A stretch of DNA of 64,000 bases from the NCBI RefSeq assembly GCF_020216065.1, contig NZ_JAIWNA010000001.1:1271408-1335407 (forward strand). Direction: 5' to 3'. How positions within the stretch are numbered: the stretch's first letter is position 1; each line of letters opens with the position of its first letter. The notes beneath the pieces are model-generated. The model saw only the letters and a program-made list of their open reading frames with translations, was not told the origin of the DNA and searched no databases. Origin of the DNA: Nocardia rosealba. GTDB taxonomy: Bacteria; Actinomycetota; Actinomycetes; Mycobacteriales; Mycobacteriaceae. Below are positions 8,752 to 17,704 of this stretch, in pieces. A program made the translations under genes and the position numbers.

Positions 8752-10698
8752 TCAAGCCTCGGACTGGCCGATATCGGCTTGCCGTGGCGCGGCGGGAACC
8801 CATTCGCGCAGCGGCTGAACCACCGTGCCGTAGAAGGTGTCCGTCGCGGAGGTGACGCTGGAGATGAAGCTCGCCGCGGTTCCGGCGCGTCGGTTGCCCA
8901 TCGGGAAGCTCTGTTCGAGTGTGAACGACACGATCGAGCCGGTTCGTCCCTCGGTGAGCGACTTCGGGTTCGCCCGCACGACGTCGAGCAGTTCGCAGCT
9001 CTCGGTGCCGCGTTCGGAGAACACGGCCTCCACCTGCACCCGGCCCGGTGCCTCGGCGAGCTGCTTGATCAACCAGGACACCCGGCGCGCCGAGGTGCCT
9101 TCGTCGGGGGCGGCCATCGCGATGCGGCAGCGCACCTTGTTGGTGCGCACGTCGGCAACCACCGTGAGATCGCCGACGGTGTCGGGGATGCGCAGCACCG
9201 CCTCGAAACAGCCGTCGGCGGCCAACCGTTCGGCGACGGCCGCGGCCCGAGCGACCGGATCGGTATGGAACTTGCGCGGCAGAATGTGTTTGACCTCGAC
9301 CCCGAGTTCGGCGGTGAGCCGCAGCGCGAGATGCCTGCACAGCGAGACCCAGGTATCGGCGACGGTCAGCGCCTTCTGATCGCCCGCGCGCAACGTGCCC
9401 GCCATGACCGCGTCCCGCACGACGACCCAGTGCCTGCCCATGTCGACGAATTCCGCCGCACCGGAACGGGGATGGTCGAGGTAACGCAGGAACTCGCCGA
9501 GGATCCAGGTCTGCAGCGGGTCGTCGATACTGCCGTGCGAGAGCAACATGCGTGCCTCGTGCGCCACCTCCGCCCACGACAGGTGCCGCAGGGCCACCTT
9601 CGTCAGTTTGCGGCGGTCGACTTGGACCGGCAGTTCGCCCGGACCGGCGGGGATGTCGTTGGACAGGCTGACCACGACGTCGTACTTGCGGCGTCGTGCG
9701 ACATCGAGATAGCTCTCGAGCTGCTCTTTCCTGAGCTTGCCGTTCCCGGTCTTCACCTCGAGCAACCCGGTCCACTGCTTGCTGCCCCGGCTCACCCGCA
9801 GCACGGCATCAGGCACCACCGTCGAATCGCCTGCCTCGTACTGCACCTCGATATAGCCCTCGAAGGCACCGACCGGCGCTCCCATCCTCGCGCAGACTGC
9901 CCGGGCGAAGGGTCGCACGGCCTGCATCGTCGCGACCAGCGCCGAGGTGGTGCGTCGTTCCTGTTCCTCACCTGCGCCGATACCGAAGACGGAGAACAGC
10001 CGGGCGGATTGCCAGGCGTCGGATTCGGCCTGGCGGAACTCGATGGGCTTCGACTTGCGCACCGGTCGCTTGGCAGTGCGGACACCGCGTGCGGGCGCGG
10101 CGGTGGGCGCGGGCTCGGTGACAGTGGTCGCGGGCGCGTCGTGAACAGGTTCTGCCGCTGGTTCGCCGTCGTCGATCGACACCCCGAAATCCGTTGCCAG
10201 ACCGGCAAGTCCGGATTCCCAGCCCTGCCCGACCGCGCGCACCTTCCAGGCGCCTTCCCGGCGGTAGATCTCGCCGAAGACGAAGGCCGACTCGGTGTCG
10301 GCATCAGCGGTCACGTATTCGGCGAGGGAGCGGCCCGCCGCGTCGATCACATGCATGGCGAGTTTGCCGAGTGCTCCGAAGGTGCCGGTGCCGACGCTGC
10401 CCGCCAGCGCGACGGTGTGGATGCCTGCGGGAAGTGCGGAGAGGTCGATCGAAATCCTGGCCTGCCGACCTTCGTCCGTCACGCTCGTTCCGAGGAATCC
10501 GACCGAGCCGTCGGGCGATTCGGGCTGGTTGTAGAAGACGAAATCGGCGTCGGAGGCGACGCGGCGGTCGGCGCCGAGTAAGAGCGCCGAGGCATCGAGC
10601 TCGACAGTCGGCTCAGGCCAGCCGATGACGATGTCGACGCGTTCGACATCCGTCGGCAATGCGATGTTCTGGCCCTTGGACAACAGCGGAGACGACAC
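8752..10698 (-). CDS. TerD-family stress protein fused to a PD-(D/E)XK nuclease-like domain
   Basis: Residues 1 to about 190 form a TerD domain (SKGQNIALP start, LGADRRVASDADFVFYNQ, ALPAGIHTVALAG, and a FGEIYRREGAWKVRAVGQGW end), the calcium-binding module of tellurium/stress-resistance systems. After a Pro/Ala-rich linker (180-210) the C-terminal 440 residues contain P296-D297, then E314-V-K316 and Q326, spaced like the catalytic core of PD-(D/E)XK restriction-type nucleases. At 648 residues it is about three times a simple TerD protein. No other ter genes are near. The nuclease assignment is my reading of the motif and is not confirmed. Confidence 0.7.
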   Translation of the reverse strand: MSSPLLSKGQNIALPTDVERVDIVIGWPEPTVELDASALLLGADRRVASDADFVFYNQPESPDGSVGFLGTSVTDEGRQARISIDLSALPAGIHTVALAGSVGTGTFGALGKLAMHVIDAAGRSLAEYVTADADTESAFVFGEIYRREGAWKVRAVGQGWESGLAGLATDFGVSIDDGEPAAEPVHDAPATTVTEPAPTAAPARGVRTAKRPVRKSKPIEFRQAESDAWQSARLFSVFGIGAGEEQERRTTSALVATMQAVRPFARAVCARMGAPVGAFEGYIEVQYEAGDSTVVPDAVLRVSRGSKQWTGLLEVKTGNGKLRKEQLESYLDVARRRKYDVVVSLSNDIPAGPGELPVQVDRRKLTKVALRHLSWAEVAHEARMLLSHGSIDDPLQTWILGEFLRYLDHPRSGAAEFVDMGRHWVVVRDAVMAGTLRAGDQKALTVADTWVSLCRHLALRLTAELGVEVKHILPRKFHTDPVARAAAVAERLAADGCFEAVLRIPDTVGDLTVVADVRTNKVRCRIAMAAPDEGTSARRVSWLIKQLAEAPGRVQVEAVFSERGTESCELLDVVRANPKSLTEGRTGSIVSFTLEQSFPMGNRRAGTAASFISSVTSATDTFYGTVVQPLREWVPAAPRQADIGQSEA

Positions 10699-10900
10699 AG
10701 CAGCTCACCCTTCGAGGCTCGGCACGACGATCACCGCAAGGCGAATACGGCCGACCGGCCGCCGACCCCCTTGCCGCACACCGCGATTCAGCGGTGGCCG
10801 AAGGGTGTCGGCCGCGAACCCCGAACTGTTACACAGCTCACGTTTAGAACATCAACGCATTGAAAACCTGTCGGTGCCACCTGCGTGCCGAAGCGAGGTG

Positions 10901-12154
10901 TTACTTCGGATCCCGTTCCGGGAGAGGACGTTCGGGAATGGTGGGCCGGCCGAGAGGTGTGCGGACCCGGCGCTTGGCCGTGGTGTAGACCTGGGTGGTT
11001 TCGGCGGCAACCACGTCCCAGGCGAAGTCGGCGGTGAGGCGTTCGCGGGCGGTGTAGGCGCGGTCCTGGGCGGTGAGCGGGTCGTCGAGGACGGCGCGGG
11101 TGGCGTCGACCAGGCCGTCGATGTCGGCGGGGGCGAAGGAGGCGCCGGTGACGCCGTCGATCACCGCTTCGCCGAGTCCGCCTGCGGTGGAGGCGATCAG
11201 GGGCACGCCCGCGGCGGCCGCTTCCAGGGCGACGATGCCGAACGGTTCGTAGCGGCTGGGCAGGACGATCGCGTCGGCGCCGTGCAACCAGCCGAGCAGC
11301 TCGGTGTGGCCGAGATTGCCGACGAAGTTCACCGCGCGTGCCACCCGGTGCACCCTCGCACGTTCCCGCAGCCAGTCGAACTGGGTGCCGACACCGGCGA
11401 CGGTGAGCGTGGTGCCCGGGTGCGCGCGGCGGATGCGCGGCAGCGCGGCGATCGCGTCCTGCACACCCTTCTCGTACTCGAGCCTGCCCACATACAGCAG
11501 CCGGGGCGGTCCGGAGCGGGGTGCGCGCGGCCGGAACGTCCACGACGTGACGTCGATTCCGTTGCGGATCACCGTGATCGGGGGAAGTTCGGGTCCGTAG
11601 AGCCGCTCCACTTCGTCCTGCATGGATGTCGAACAGGTGATGAGCTGATCGGATTCGTTGGCGAGCCACCACTCCACGGAGTGCACCTGCCGGTTCACCC
11701 GCCCCGACACCCAGCCGCTGTGGCGCCCGGCCTCGGTGGCGTGAATGGTCGACACCAGCGGCACGTCGTAGAACTCGGCCAGCGCGATCGCCGGGTGGGC
11801 GACGAGCCAGTCGTGGGCGTGCACCACATCGGGTGTCCAGCCGTCACCGACGCCGGGTTTGCCGAGGGCGACGCCGGCGCGCACCATCGCGTGCCCCATG
11901 GCCAGCGTCCAGGCGAGCATGTCCTCGCCGAAGTCGAAGCACGGCGGGTCCTCGGCGACCGCGACGACGAGCACACCGTCGGCGATATAGGAGTGGGTCG
12001 GATGGGTGAGCGAATCGGTGCCGGTCGGCCTGCGCGCGAGCACGACCACTTCGTGCCCGGCCGCGGCCAGTTCGACGGCAAGGTGATGCACATGCCGACC
12101 GAGCCCACCGACCACGACCGGCGGGTACTCCCACGACACCATCAAAATCTTCAT
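10901..12154 (-). CDS. Alpha-1,4-glucosyltransferase of GT4/GT5 type (Rv3032-like)
   Basis: The 417-residue protein starts at the ATG at 12154, which overlaps the GH57 stop codon (ATGA), so the two are translationally coupled. The N-terminus MKILMVSWEYPP followed by GGLGRHVHHLA is the GT-B acceptor-side glycine loop, and the C-terminal half has SRYEPFGIVALEAA at about residue 300, the E-x7-E nucleotide-sugar motif. M. tuberculosis Rv3032 elongates the alpha-1,4-glucan chain of methylglucose lipopolysaccharide and contributes to glycogen, using an activated glucose donor. Identical gene neighbours (GH57 branching enzyme, methyltransferase) make the same role likely here. Confidence 0.85.
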   Translation of the reverse strand: MKILMVSWEYPPVVVGGLGRHVHHLAVELAAAGHEVVVLARRPTGTDSLTHPTHSYIADGVLVVAVAEDPPCFDFGEDMLAWTLAMGHAMVRAGVALGKPGVGDGWTPDVVHAHDWLVAHPAIALAEFYDVPLVSTIHATEAGRHSGWVSGRVNRQVHSVEWWLANESDQLITCSTSMQDEVERLYGPELPPITVIRNGIDVTSWTFRPRAPRSGPPRLLYVGRLEYEKGVQDAIAALPRIRRAHPGTTLTVAGVGTQFDWLRERARVHRVARAVNFVGNLGHTELLGWLHGADAIVLPSRYEPFGIVALEAAAAGVPLIASTAGGLGEAVIDGVTGASFAPADIDGLVDATRAVLDDPLTAQDRAYTARERLTADFAWDVVAAETTQVYTTAKRRVRTPLGRPTIPERPLPERDPK

Positions 12155-13689
12155 GACGATCCTTCGGCGACCGACGGGACGGCGGTCGGCAACCGCCGTG
12201 CGTCCAGACCTGGGAAGAGTCCGTCGGCCGCGCTCCATCCTGCCGCGAGACGGGTCGCTTTGGCGAACTGACCGGCACCGATCGCCTCGGCCAGTTCCCG
12301 CACTGCGTGTGCGTGTTCGTGGGCGCGGTCGCGCGCGTAGCCCGCGGCGGAGTCCTTGCTGACCATGAACGCCCAGTCGCTGGACACCGTGAGGATGGCT
12401 TCGCGCAGCAATTGATCGGCCACCGGATCGCGCAGCGCACCGTCGCGGCGCACCTTGTCGAGGGTGTCCAGGGCCAGCCGAACCACGTCGGCATTGAGCT
12501 CTACGAGGTCGGCCACCTGATCGCCCGCCCACACCCGCCAGTCCTTGCCGGAACCCCACGACGAGTCGTTGAGCTGCACGGGTTCACCGACGAACCCGTT
12601 CGCCCGGGCATCGGCGAGCGTGCCGACGGTGACCCCGGCTTCGGGCAGCGCGCGCAGCACCTGCTCTAGCCACTGCGGTCCCTCGTGCCACCAGTGGCCG
12701 AACAGTTCGGTGTCGAAAGCGGCGACCACGAGCGCGGGCCTGCCGATCCGATCGGACTCCTCGATCAGCCGCGCGCGCACGGTCTCGACGAAGTCGGCGA
12801 CATCGCGGGTGACGGCTTCGGCGGCGAGTTCGGGATCGTAAGGGGCCTTGTCAGGACCGGCCACCGTTTTGCCGGTGACCCGCGACGGCTTGAGTCCCGT
12901 CGCGTGGTCGTAGTGGTGGAAATCGCGATACGCGCTCTGCCCCGGATAACCCTGTTTGGGCGACCACACGCGGTAACTCACCTGCAGATCACGACCGAAG
13001 GCGACCACGTCGGCGTCGCGCACCGGCCTGCCGAGGCTGGTGTCGCCGCGCAGCGACGGGCCGTCGACCATGAAATGCGTCACGCCGGCGGCGTCGTAAC
13101 CGAGTTCCATGCCCGGCGTGTAACCGCACTCCGGCGCCCAGATCCCGGTGGGGGTGGTGCCCCAGCGCAACCGCGCGTCGGCCAGTCCCTCGGTGAGCTG
13201 GTACTGACGCAGGCGCGGGTCGAGCAGCGGCTGGAAGGGGTGCGCGAGCGGACCGCCGAGCAGTTCGATGGCGTCGGCGTCGATCAGCGAACGCCAGACC
13301 GGCGCGCTGCCGTGGCGCCAGTCCTGCTCGAAGTCGGCGAGAGCGGTTGCGGCGAGCCGATGTTCGTGCCTACCGAGCGCCACATTGCCCGCCATGGATG
13401 CTTCGTCGGCACGCAACTGCCAGTTGCCGAGCCAGTGATGCATGCCCGCCAGGCAGTGCGGGTCGTCGAGCTGGGCGGCGAGCACCGGGGTGATCCCCAG
13501 GCTCAGCAGGTGTGAACGTCCTTCGGCGGCAAGGTTCTTCAGCACCCGGACCAGGGGAAGGTAGGACGCGGCCCAGGACTGGTACAGCCATTCCTCACCC
13601 ACCGGCCAGCGCCCGTGATGGGCCAGCCAGGGTAGGTGTGAGTGCAGGACGAGCGTGAACTGGCCCGGCACGGAGCGAGAGTCGGTCAA
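12151..13689 (-). CDS. Glycoside hydrolase family 57, 1,4-alpha-glucan branching enzyme (Rv3031-like)
   Basis: The 512-residue protein opens with LVLHSHLPWLAHHGRWPVGEEW, shortened here as the LHSHLPW family signature, and has the two GH57 catalytic residues in their usual contexts: Glu187 in GIWAPECGY (nucleophile) and Asp326 in FDTELFGHWWHEG (acid/base). The start is TTG at 13689, preceded by GAAGGCAAGG and overlapping the stop of the methyltransferase gene upstream. The family introduces alpha-1,6 branches into alpha-1,4-glucans. With the downstream glucosyltransferase and upstream methyltransferase it forms a three-gene, overlapping operon for a cytoplasmic (methyl)glucose polysaccharide. 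Confidence 0.87.
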   Translation of the reverse strand: MTDSRSVPGQFTLVLHSHLPWLAHHGRWPVGEEWLYQSWAASYLPLVRVLKNLAAEGRSHLLSLGITPVLAAQLDDPHCLAGMHHWLGNWQLRADEASMAGNVALGRHEHRLAATALADFEQDWRHGSAPVWRSLIDADAIELLGGPLAHPFQPLLDPRLRQYQLTEGLADARLRWGTTPTGIWAPECGYTPGMELGYDAAGVTHFMVDGPSLRGDTSLGRPVRDADVVAFGRDLQVSYRVWSPKQGYPGQSAYRDFHHYDHATGLKPSRVTGKTVAGPDKAPYDPELAAEAVTRDVADFVETVRARLIEESDRIGRPALVVAAFDTELFGHWWHEGPQWLEQVLRALPEAGVTVGTLADARANGFVGEPVQLNDSSWGSGKDWRVWAGDQVADLVELNADVVRLALDTLDKVRRDGALRDPVADQLLREAILTVSSDWAFMVSKDSAAGYARDRAHEHAHAVRELAEAIGAGQFAKATRLAAGWSAADGLFPGLDARRLPTAVPSVAEGSS

Positions 13690-14474
13690 CGCCTTGCCTT
13701 CTCGGCGATCGCGACCAGGTCGAGGCTGGCATCGATATCGCCTTCACGCAGGTCGAAATCGTCGATGGTGACGGCCGCGACGTCGGCGGTGAGGTCGGCG
13801 GGCCACGGCTCACCGGCGAGGGCACGCTCGATCTGGGCGTCGATGAACGACCCACCGTGCTTGGCGTCCAACGCCTTCAGGGCGTCGCCGTGGTGCACGC
13901 CGAGCATCGCCGACACCGTGAAACCGGCCTCGACCAGCAGTTCGGTGAGCTCGGCCGCATTGAGTTCGCGCGTGTGGAACGGGTTGAGCGGGGTGTCGCG
14001 ACCGGGGGAGAAGGTGATGCGGTTCGGGGTGCTGATCAGCAGCCGACCGCCCGGACGCAGCACGCGCAGGCATTCGCGCAGGAACTGCGCCTGGTCCCAC
14101 AGATGCTCGATGACCTGGAAGTTCACCACCACATCGACCGATTCGTCGTCGAGCGGGAGGTCGGCGAGATTGCCCTGGATCATCTCCACGCGCGGGTAGC
14201 GCGCGCGTACGTGCGCGACGGCGCCCTCGTCGTAGTCCACGCCGATCACCCGCTGGGCGACCCCGGCGATCATGTCCGCGCCGTAGCCCTCGCCCGAGCC
14301 CGCCTCGAGCACGGTTTTGCCGGTGCAGTGCGCCAGCAGCCGGGCGTAGGCGATCTCGTGCCGACGGAACCAGTAGTTCTCCTCGGCGATGCCCGGCACC
14401 GTCCGCTCACCGGTCAGCGGCAGTGGTTCATGTGTTGCGTCCACCGGTGCGGCAGGGATCACAGCCTCGCTCAT
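13686..14474 (-). CDS. SAM-dependent methyltransferase of the MGLP operon (Rv3030-like)
   Basis: The 262-residue protein starts at ATG 14474 (MSEAVIPAAP); the open frame upstream is non-coding. It contains LTGERTVPG near the N-terminus, motif I VLEAGSGEGYGADM at 55-68, VVNFQVIEHLWD as the post-motif, and LRPGGRLLISTPN. It is the first gene of the operon with GH57 and the glucosyltransferase, each overlapping the next. In mycobacteria Rv3030 is a candidate O-methyltransferase for methylglucose lipopolysaccharide; the exact hydroxyl methylated here cannot be read from the sequence. It is divergent from etfB with a 181 bp control region between. Confidence 0.83.
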   Translation of the reverse strand: MSEAVIPAAPVDATHEPLPLTGERTVPGIAEENYWFRRHEIAYARLLAHCTGKTVLEAGSGEGYGADMIAGVAQRVIGVDYDEGAVAHVRARYPRVEMIQGNLADLPLDDESVDVVVNFQVIEHLWDQAQFLRECLRVLRPGGRLLISTPNRITFSPGRDTPLNPFHTRELNAAELTELLVEAGFTVSAMLGVHHGDALKALDAKHGGSFIDAQIERALAGEPWPADLTADVAAVTIDDFDLREGDIDASLDLVAIAEKARR

Positions 14475-14535
14475 GGCCTCGACGTTACTGGTACCGATGG
14501 TCCGCTCCGGAGCCAGGGACCTGTTGCGCAAGTAG

Positions 14536-14551
14536 GTTACCCACCGGTAAC
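14536..14551. promoter_or_regulatory. Inverted repeat in the MGLP operon/etf divergent promoter region
   Basis: GTTACC and GGTAAC flank CACC, a perfect 6-bp inverted repeat between the divergent methyltransferase and electron-transfer-flavoprotein operons. Its position, 62 bp from one start codon and 105 bp from the other, would suit a repressor or activator operator. No matching regulator gene lies nearby. Confidence 0.35.
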
Positions 14552-14655
14552 TTAGCGTAGGGTACTGTTCCCCTCTGAGCACCCACACGGACGTACGGCC
14601 CAGCTCGTGCGGCCCACCACTCACGTGTAACCCAGAAGGAGGTCGACGAAGACCG

Positions 14656-15441
14656 ATGCCGAACATCGTCGTACTCATCAAGCAGGTCCCCGACACCTGG
14701 TCCGAGCGCAAGCTGACCGATGGTGACTACACCCTCGACCGTGAGGCCGCCGACGCCGTCCTCGACGAGATCAACGAGCGCGCCGTCGAGGAAGCGCTGC
14801 TGATCAAGGAGGCCCAGGGCGGCGAGGTCACCGTGCTGGCCGCCGGTCCGGATCGCGCCACCGAGGCCATCCGCAAGGCGCTGTCCATGGGTGCCGACAA
14901 GGCCATCCACATCAACGACCCGGCCATCCACGGCTCCGACGCGGTGCAGACCGCCTGGGTGCTCGCCGGTGCGCTCGGCCAGGTCGAGGGCGTCGAGCTG
15001 GTCATCGCGGGCAACGAGTCCACCGACGGCCGCGCGGGTGCGGTCCCGGCGATCATCGCCGAGTACCTCGGCATCCCGCAGCTCACCCACCTGCGCAAGC
15101 TCACCGTCGACGGCGACAAGATCACCGGCGAGCGCGAGACCGACGAGGGTGTGTTCAAGCTCGAGGCCACCCTGCCCGCGATCGTCTCGGTGAACGAGAA
15201 GATCAACGAGCCGCGCTTCCCGTCCTTCAAGGGCATCATGGCCGCGAAGAAGAAGGAAGTTCAGGTCTTCACCCTCGCCGACCTGGGCATCGACCCGTCG
15301 ACCGTCGGTGTTGCCAACGCGGGCACCGCGGTCACCGCCGCCACCCCGAAGCCCGCTCGCACCGCGGGCGAGAAGATCGCGGACGAGGGCGAGGGCGGCA
15401 AGCAGATCGCCACCTACCTCATCGGCCAGAAGATCATCTGA
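14656..15441 (+). CDS. etfB: Electron transfer flavoprotein subunit beta
   Basis: The 261-residue protein begins MPNIVVLIKQVPDTW and contains the ETF beta signature region VIAGNESTDGRAGAVPAI (shown in part) followed by LGIPQLTHLRKL and IVSVNEKINEPRFPS. It carries AMP and pairs with the alpha subunit to pass electrons from acyl-CoA dehydrogenases to the membrane quinone pool. AGAAGGAGG lies about 13 nt upstream of the ATG. The alpha subunit gene follows 37 bp downstream on the same strand, equivalent to M. tuberculosis fixA-fixB (Rv3029c-Rv3028c). Confidence 0.95.
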   Translation: MPNIVVLIKQVPDTWSERKLTDGDYTLDREAADAVLDEINERAVEEALLIKEAQGGEVTVLAAGPDRATEAIRKALSMGADKAIHINDPAIHGSDAVQTAWVLAGALGQVEGVELVIAGNESTDGRAGAVPAIIAEYLGIPQLTHLRKLTVDGDKITGERETDEGVFKLEATLPAIVSVNEKINEPRFPSFKGIMAAKKKEVQVFTLADLGIDPSTVGVANAGTAVTAATPKPARTAGEKIADEGEGGKQIATYLIGQKII

Positions 15442-15478
15442 TCCGGACCGTCCGAGAACTTCCCTAGGAGAAAGAACA

Positions 15479-16435
15479 ATGGCTGAAGTACTTGTGCTCG
15501 TCGAGCACGCCGACGGTGCCGTCAAGAAGGTCAGCACCGAACTGCTCACCGCCGCACGCGCCCTGGGCACCCCGGCCGCCGTCGTGACCGGTGCCCCCGG
15601 CACCGCCGACAAGCTGGCCGCCGCCCTGGCCGCCGCGGGCGCCGAGAAGATCTACGTCGCCGAGTCCGACGAGATCGAGAGCTTCCTGGTCACCCCGAAG
15701 GTCGACGTGCTCGCCTCGCTGGTCGAGTCCGCCGCCCCCGCCGCCGTGATCGTCGCCGCCACCGCCGAGGGCAAGGAGGTGTCGGGCCGCCTCGCCGCGC
15801 GCATCGGCTCCGGTCTGCTCGTCGACGTCATCGGCGTCAACGATGACGGTTCGGCCGTGCACTCCATCTTCGGTGGCGCGTTCACCGTCGACGCCAAGGC
15901 CACCGGCGACGTGCCGGTGATCTCGGTGCGCCCCGGCTCCATCGAGGCCGCCCCGCAGGCCGGCGCCGGTGAGCAGGTCGCCGTGGCCGTGCCCGCCCAG
16001 GAAGAGGGTGTCGTCAAGGTCGTCTCCCGTGAGCCGGTCGTCGCCGGTGACCGTCCGGAGCTCACCGAGGCGAGCATCGTCGTCTCCGGTGGTCGCGGTG
16101 TCGGTTCCGCCGACAACTTCTCGGTCGTCGAGGCGCTGGCCGACTCGCTCGGTGCCGCCGTCGGTGCCTCGCGTGCCGCCGTCGACTCGGGCTACTACCC
16201 GGGCCAGTTCCAGGTGGGTCAGACCGGTAAGACGGTCTCCCCGCAGCTCTACATCGCCCTCGGCATCTCCGGTGCCATCCAGCACCGCGCGGGCATGCAG
16301 ACCTCGAAGACCATCGTCGCGGTCAACAAGGACGAAGAGGCTCCCATCTTCGAGATCGCCGACTACGGCATCGTGGGCGACCTGTTCAACGTCGCCCCGC
16401 AGCTGACCGACGCCGTCAAGTCCCACAAGGGCTGA
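15479..16435 (+). CDS. etfA: Electron transfer flavoprotein subunit alpha
   Basis: The 318-residue protein starts at ATG 15479, with AGGAG about 9 nt upstream. The C-terminal half carries the FAD-binding region of ETF alpha: [11 protein letters not shown], then [35 protein letters not shown] (given in part) and [17 protein letters not shown]. It forms a soluble heterodimer with EtfB and feeds electrons from fatty-acid beta-oxidation and amino-acid degradation into respiration. Length is normal. A strong hairpin ends the operon 18 bp after the stop codon. Confidence 0.95.
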   Translation: MAEVLVLVEHADGAVKKVSTELLTAARALGTPAAVVTGAPGTADKLAAALAAAGAEKIYVAESDEIESFLVTPKVDVLASLVESAAPAAVIVAATAEGKEVSGRLAARIGSGLLVDVIGVNDDGSAVHSIFGGAFTVDAKATGDVPVISVRPGSIEAAPQAGAGEQVAVAVPAQEEGVVKVVSREPVVAGDRPELTEASIVVSGGRGVGSADNFSVVEALADSLGAAVGASRAAVDSGYYPGQFQVGQTGKTVSPQLYIALGISGAIQHRAGMQTSKTIVAVNKDEEAPIFEIADYGIVGDLFNVAPQLTDAVKSHKG

Positions 16436-16452
16436 TGCGCTTCGCGTCGTAA

Positions 16453-16496
16453 CCGAACGGCCCGGCTTCTTCTCGAGGAGAAGCCGGGCCGTTCGG
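16453..16496 (+). terminator. Hairpin terminator after etfA
   Basis: An 18-bp perfect stem (CCGAACGGCCCGGCTTCT and its complement) encloses an 8-nt loop, 18 bp after the etfA stop codon. There is no long T tract, which is usual for actinobacterial terminators. Confidence 0.8.
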
Positions 16497-16559
16497 CGTT
16501 CAGCGCTACTATTTCGACATGTCCTTTGCCGAACGCAGCGCCCCGACCTGCCTGAACGC

Positions 16560-17170
16560 ATGACATGGGAGGAGCTGGCCGAGCTACCCGATGAGGTTGC
16601 CGGTGAGATCGAGCTGTGGGAAGGGCGTGTGGTGTGGGTGCGCCGCGGGCCGGGCGAGCATCAAGTCTCATGCGGCGCTTGGCCAATGAGCTCGAGCGGT
16701 GTGCGCGCACCGACATGGCCGCCGACACAGAGCGCTGCTGGGTCGTCGACATCGAGACGAATGTCTTTCTCGGTGAGTCCGGGAAGTCCGACTATGTGAC
16801 GCCCGATTTCTGGGTGCACCGCTGTCTCGGTGGTGCATATCGTGATGTGCGAGCGTCTGACACCGCCCTGGTCGGAGAAGTGCTGTCTCCCTCGAATACG
16901 CCCGCCCTACAACGGGCGAAGCGGGCGAAGTATGCGAAGGCTGGTATCCCCTGGTATTGGGAAGTCACCTTGGAGCCGGAGGTGGGTGAGATCGCGGTCG
17001 TCGCTGCGTATGGGCTCGATACCGGACATTCTCATCTGCCGGACGGGGTGCGCCCGTTGTGTCCGGTCGACTACCGGCTGGTCGGGCAGTGGGTGAACGG
17101 TGGCACCGAACCGATCTCGATGTCGTATCCCTTTCCGATCGAGATCCCTTGGTCCGCGCTGCAATTCTGA
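16560..17170 (+). pseudogene. Uma2-family endonuclease, frameshifted
   Basis: The segment MTWEELAELPDEVAGEIELW at the start and ETNVFLGESGKSDYVTPDF, VGEVLSPSNT and AGIPWYWEVTL later are hallmark Uma2 (DUF820, restriction-endonuclease-like) sequences. They lie in two different frames: the N-terminal 35 residues read from 16560, while everything from about 16675 reads one frame over. A one-base loss or two-base gain near 16660-16675 (after GEHQ) would explain this. Upstream of the ATG the same frame still reads RPDLPER, as in longer relatives, but has no start codon. Either the gene is broken or there is a sequencing error. Confidence 0.7.
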
Positions 17171-17172
17171 CC

Positions 17173-17616
17173 TCACTGGGCGCCGAGGGCCATCCAGTGC
17201 TCCGGGTTGCTCAATGGCTCGAAGCCGAGTTTCTCGTACACGCCGTGGGCGTCGTGGGTGGCGAGCATGATGCGGCGCAGGCCGTAGGGGGCGAGGTGGT
17301 CGCGGACGGCGGTCGCCAGGGCGGTGCCGAGGCCCTTGCCCCGCACCGAGCGGTCGACGTACACGTCGCAGAGCCAGGCGAAGGTGGCGCGGTCGGTGAC
17401 GACTCGGGCGTAGGCCACCTGCTCGCCCGAAACGTTGTCGTAGACACCGAAATTGAGAGAACCGGCCATCGCGCTGTCCTGCTTCTCCCGCGTTCTGCCT
17501 TTCGCCCAGTACGAGTCGGTGGACAGCCAGGCGTGGACGCGTGCTGCGTCGATGCGGGCGGAGTCGGTGGAGACTTCGTAGCCGGATGGGAAGTCGGGCG
17601 TGAGCGGATCCGTCAT
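17173..17616 (-). CDS. GNAT family N-acetyltransferase
   Basis: The 147-residue protein starts at ATG 17616 (MTDPLTPDFPSGYEVS); the longer open frame upstream overlaps the kinase gene and is not protein-like. It has the GNAT fold landmarks: VAYARVVTDRATFAWLCDVYV (in part) as beta4, the acetyl-CoA pyrophosphate loop RGKGLGTALATAV, and a C-terminal DAHGVYEKLGFEPL. It is cytoplasmic. The substrate is unknown. It is convergent with the broken Uma2 gene (2 bp gap) and divergent from the kinase-like gene. Confidence 0.85.
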   Translation of the reverse strand: MTDPLTPDFPSGYEVSTDSARIDAARVHAWLSTDSYWAKGRTREKQDSAMAGSLNFGVYDNVSGEQVAYARVVTDRATFAWLCDVYVDRSVRGKGLGTALATAVRDHLAPYGLRRIMLATHDAHGVYEKLGFEPLSNPEHWMALGAQ

Positions 17617-17704
17617 ATTCGGAAGGCTGTCAGGTTCGGCGGTGGTCTGTCGAGGGTGGATGAATTCGATTGACGGCCGGAGTGCGCGTCGGCAGGGTGG
17701 GCTG

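Noticed and set aside
10625..12271. A 548-codon plus-strand frame over the glucosyltransferase and start of TerD
   Set aside because: Shadow frame; the minus strand has intact conserved motifs for both genes.
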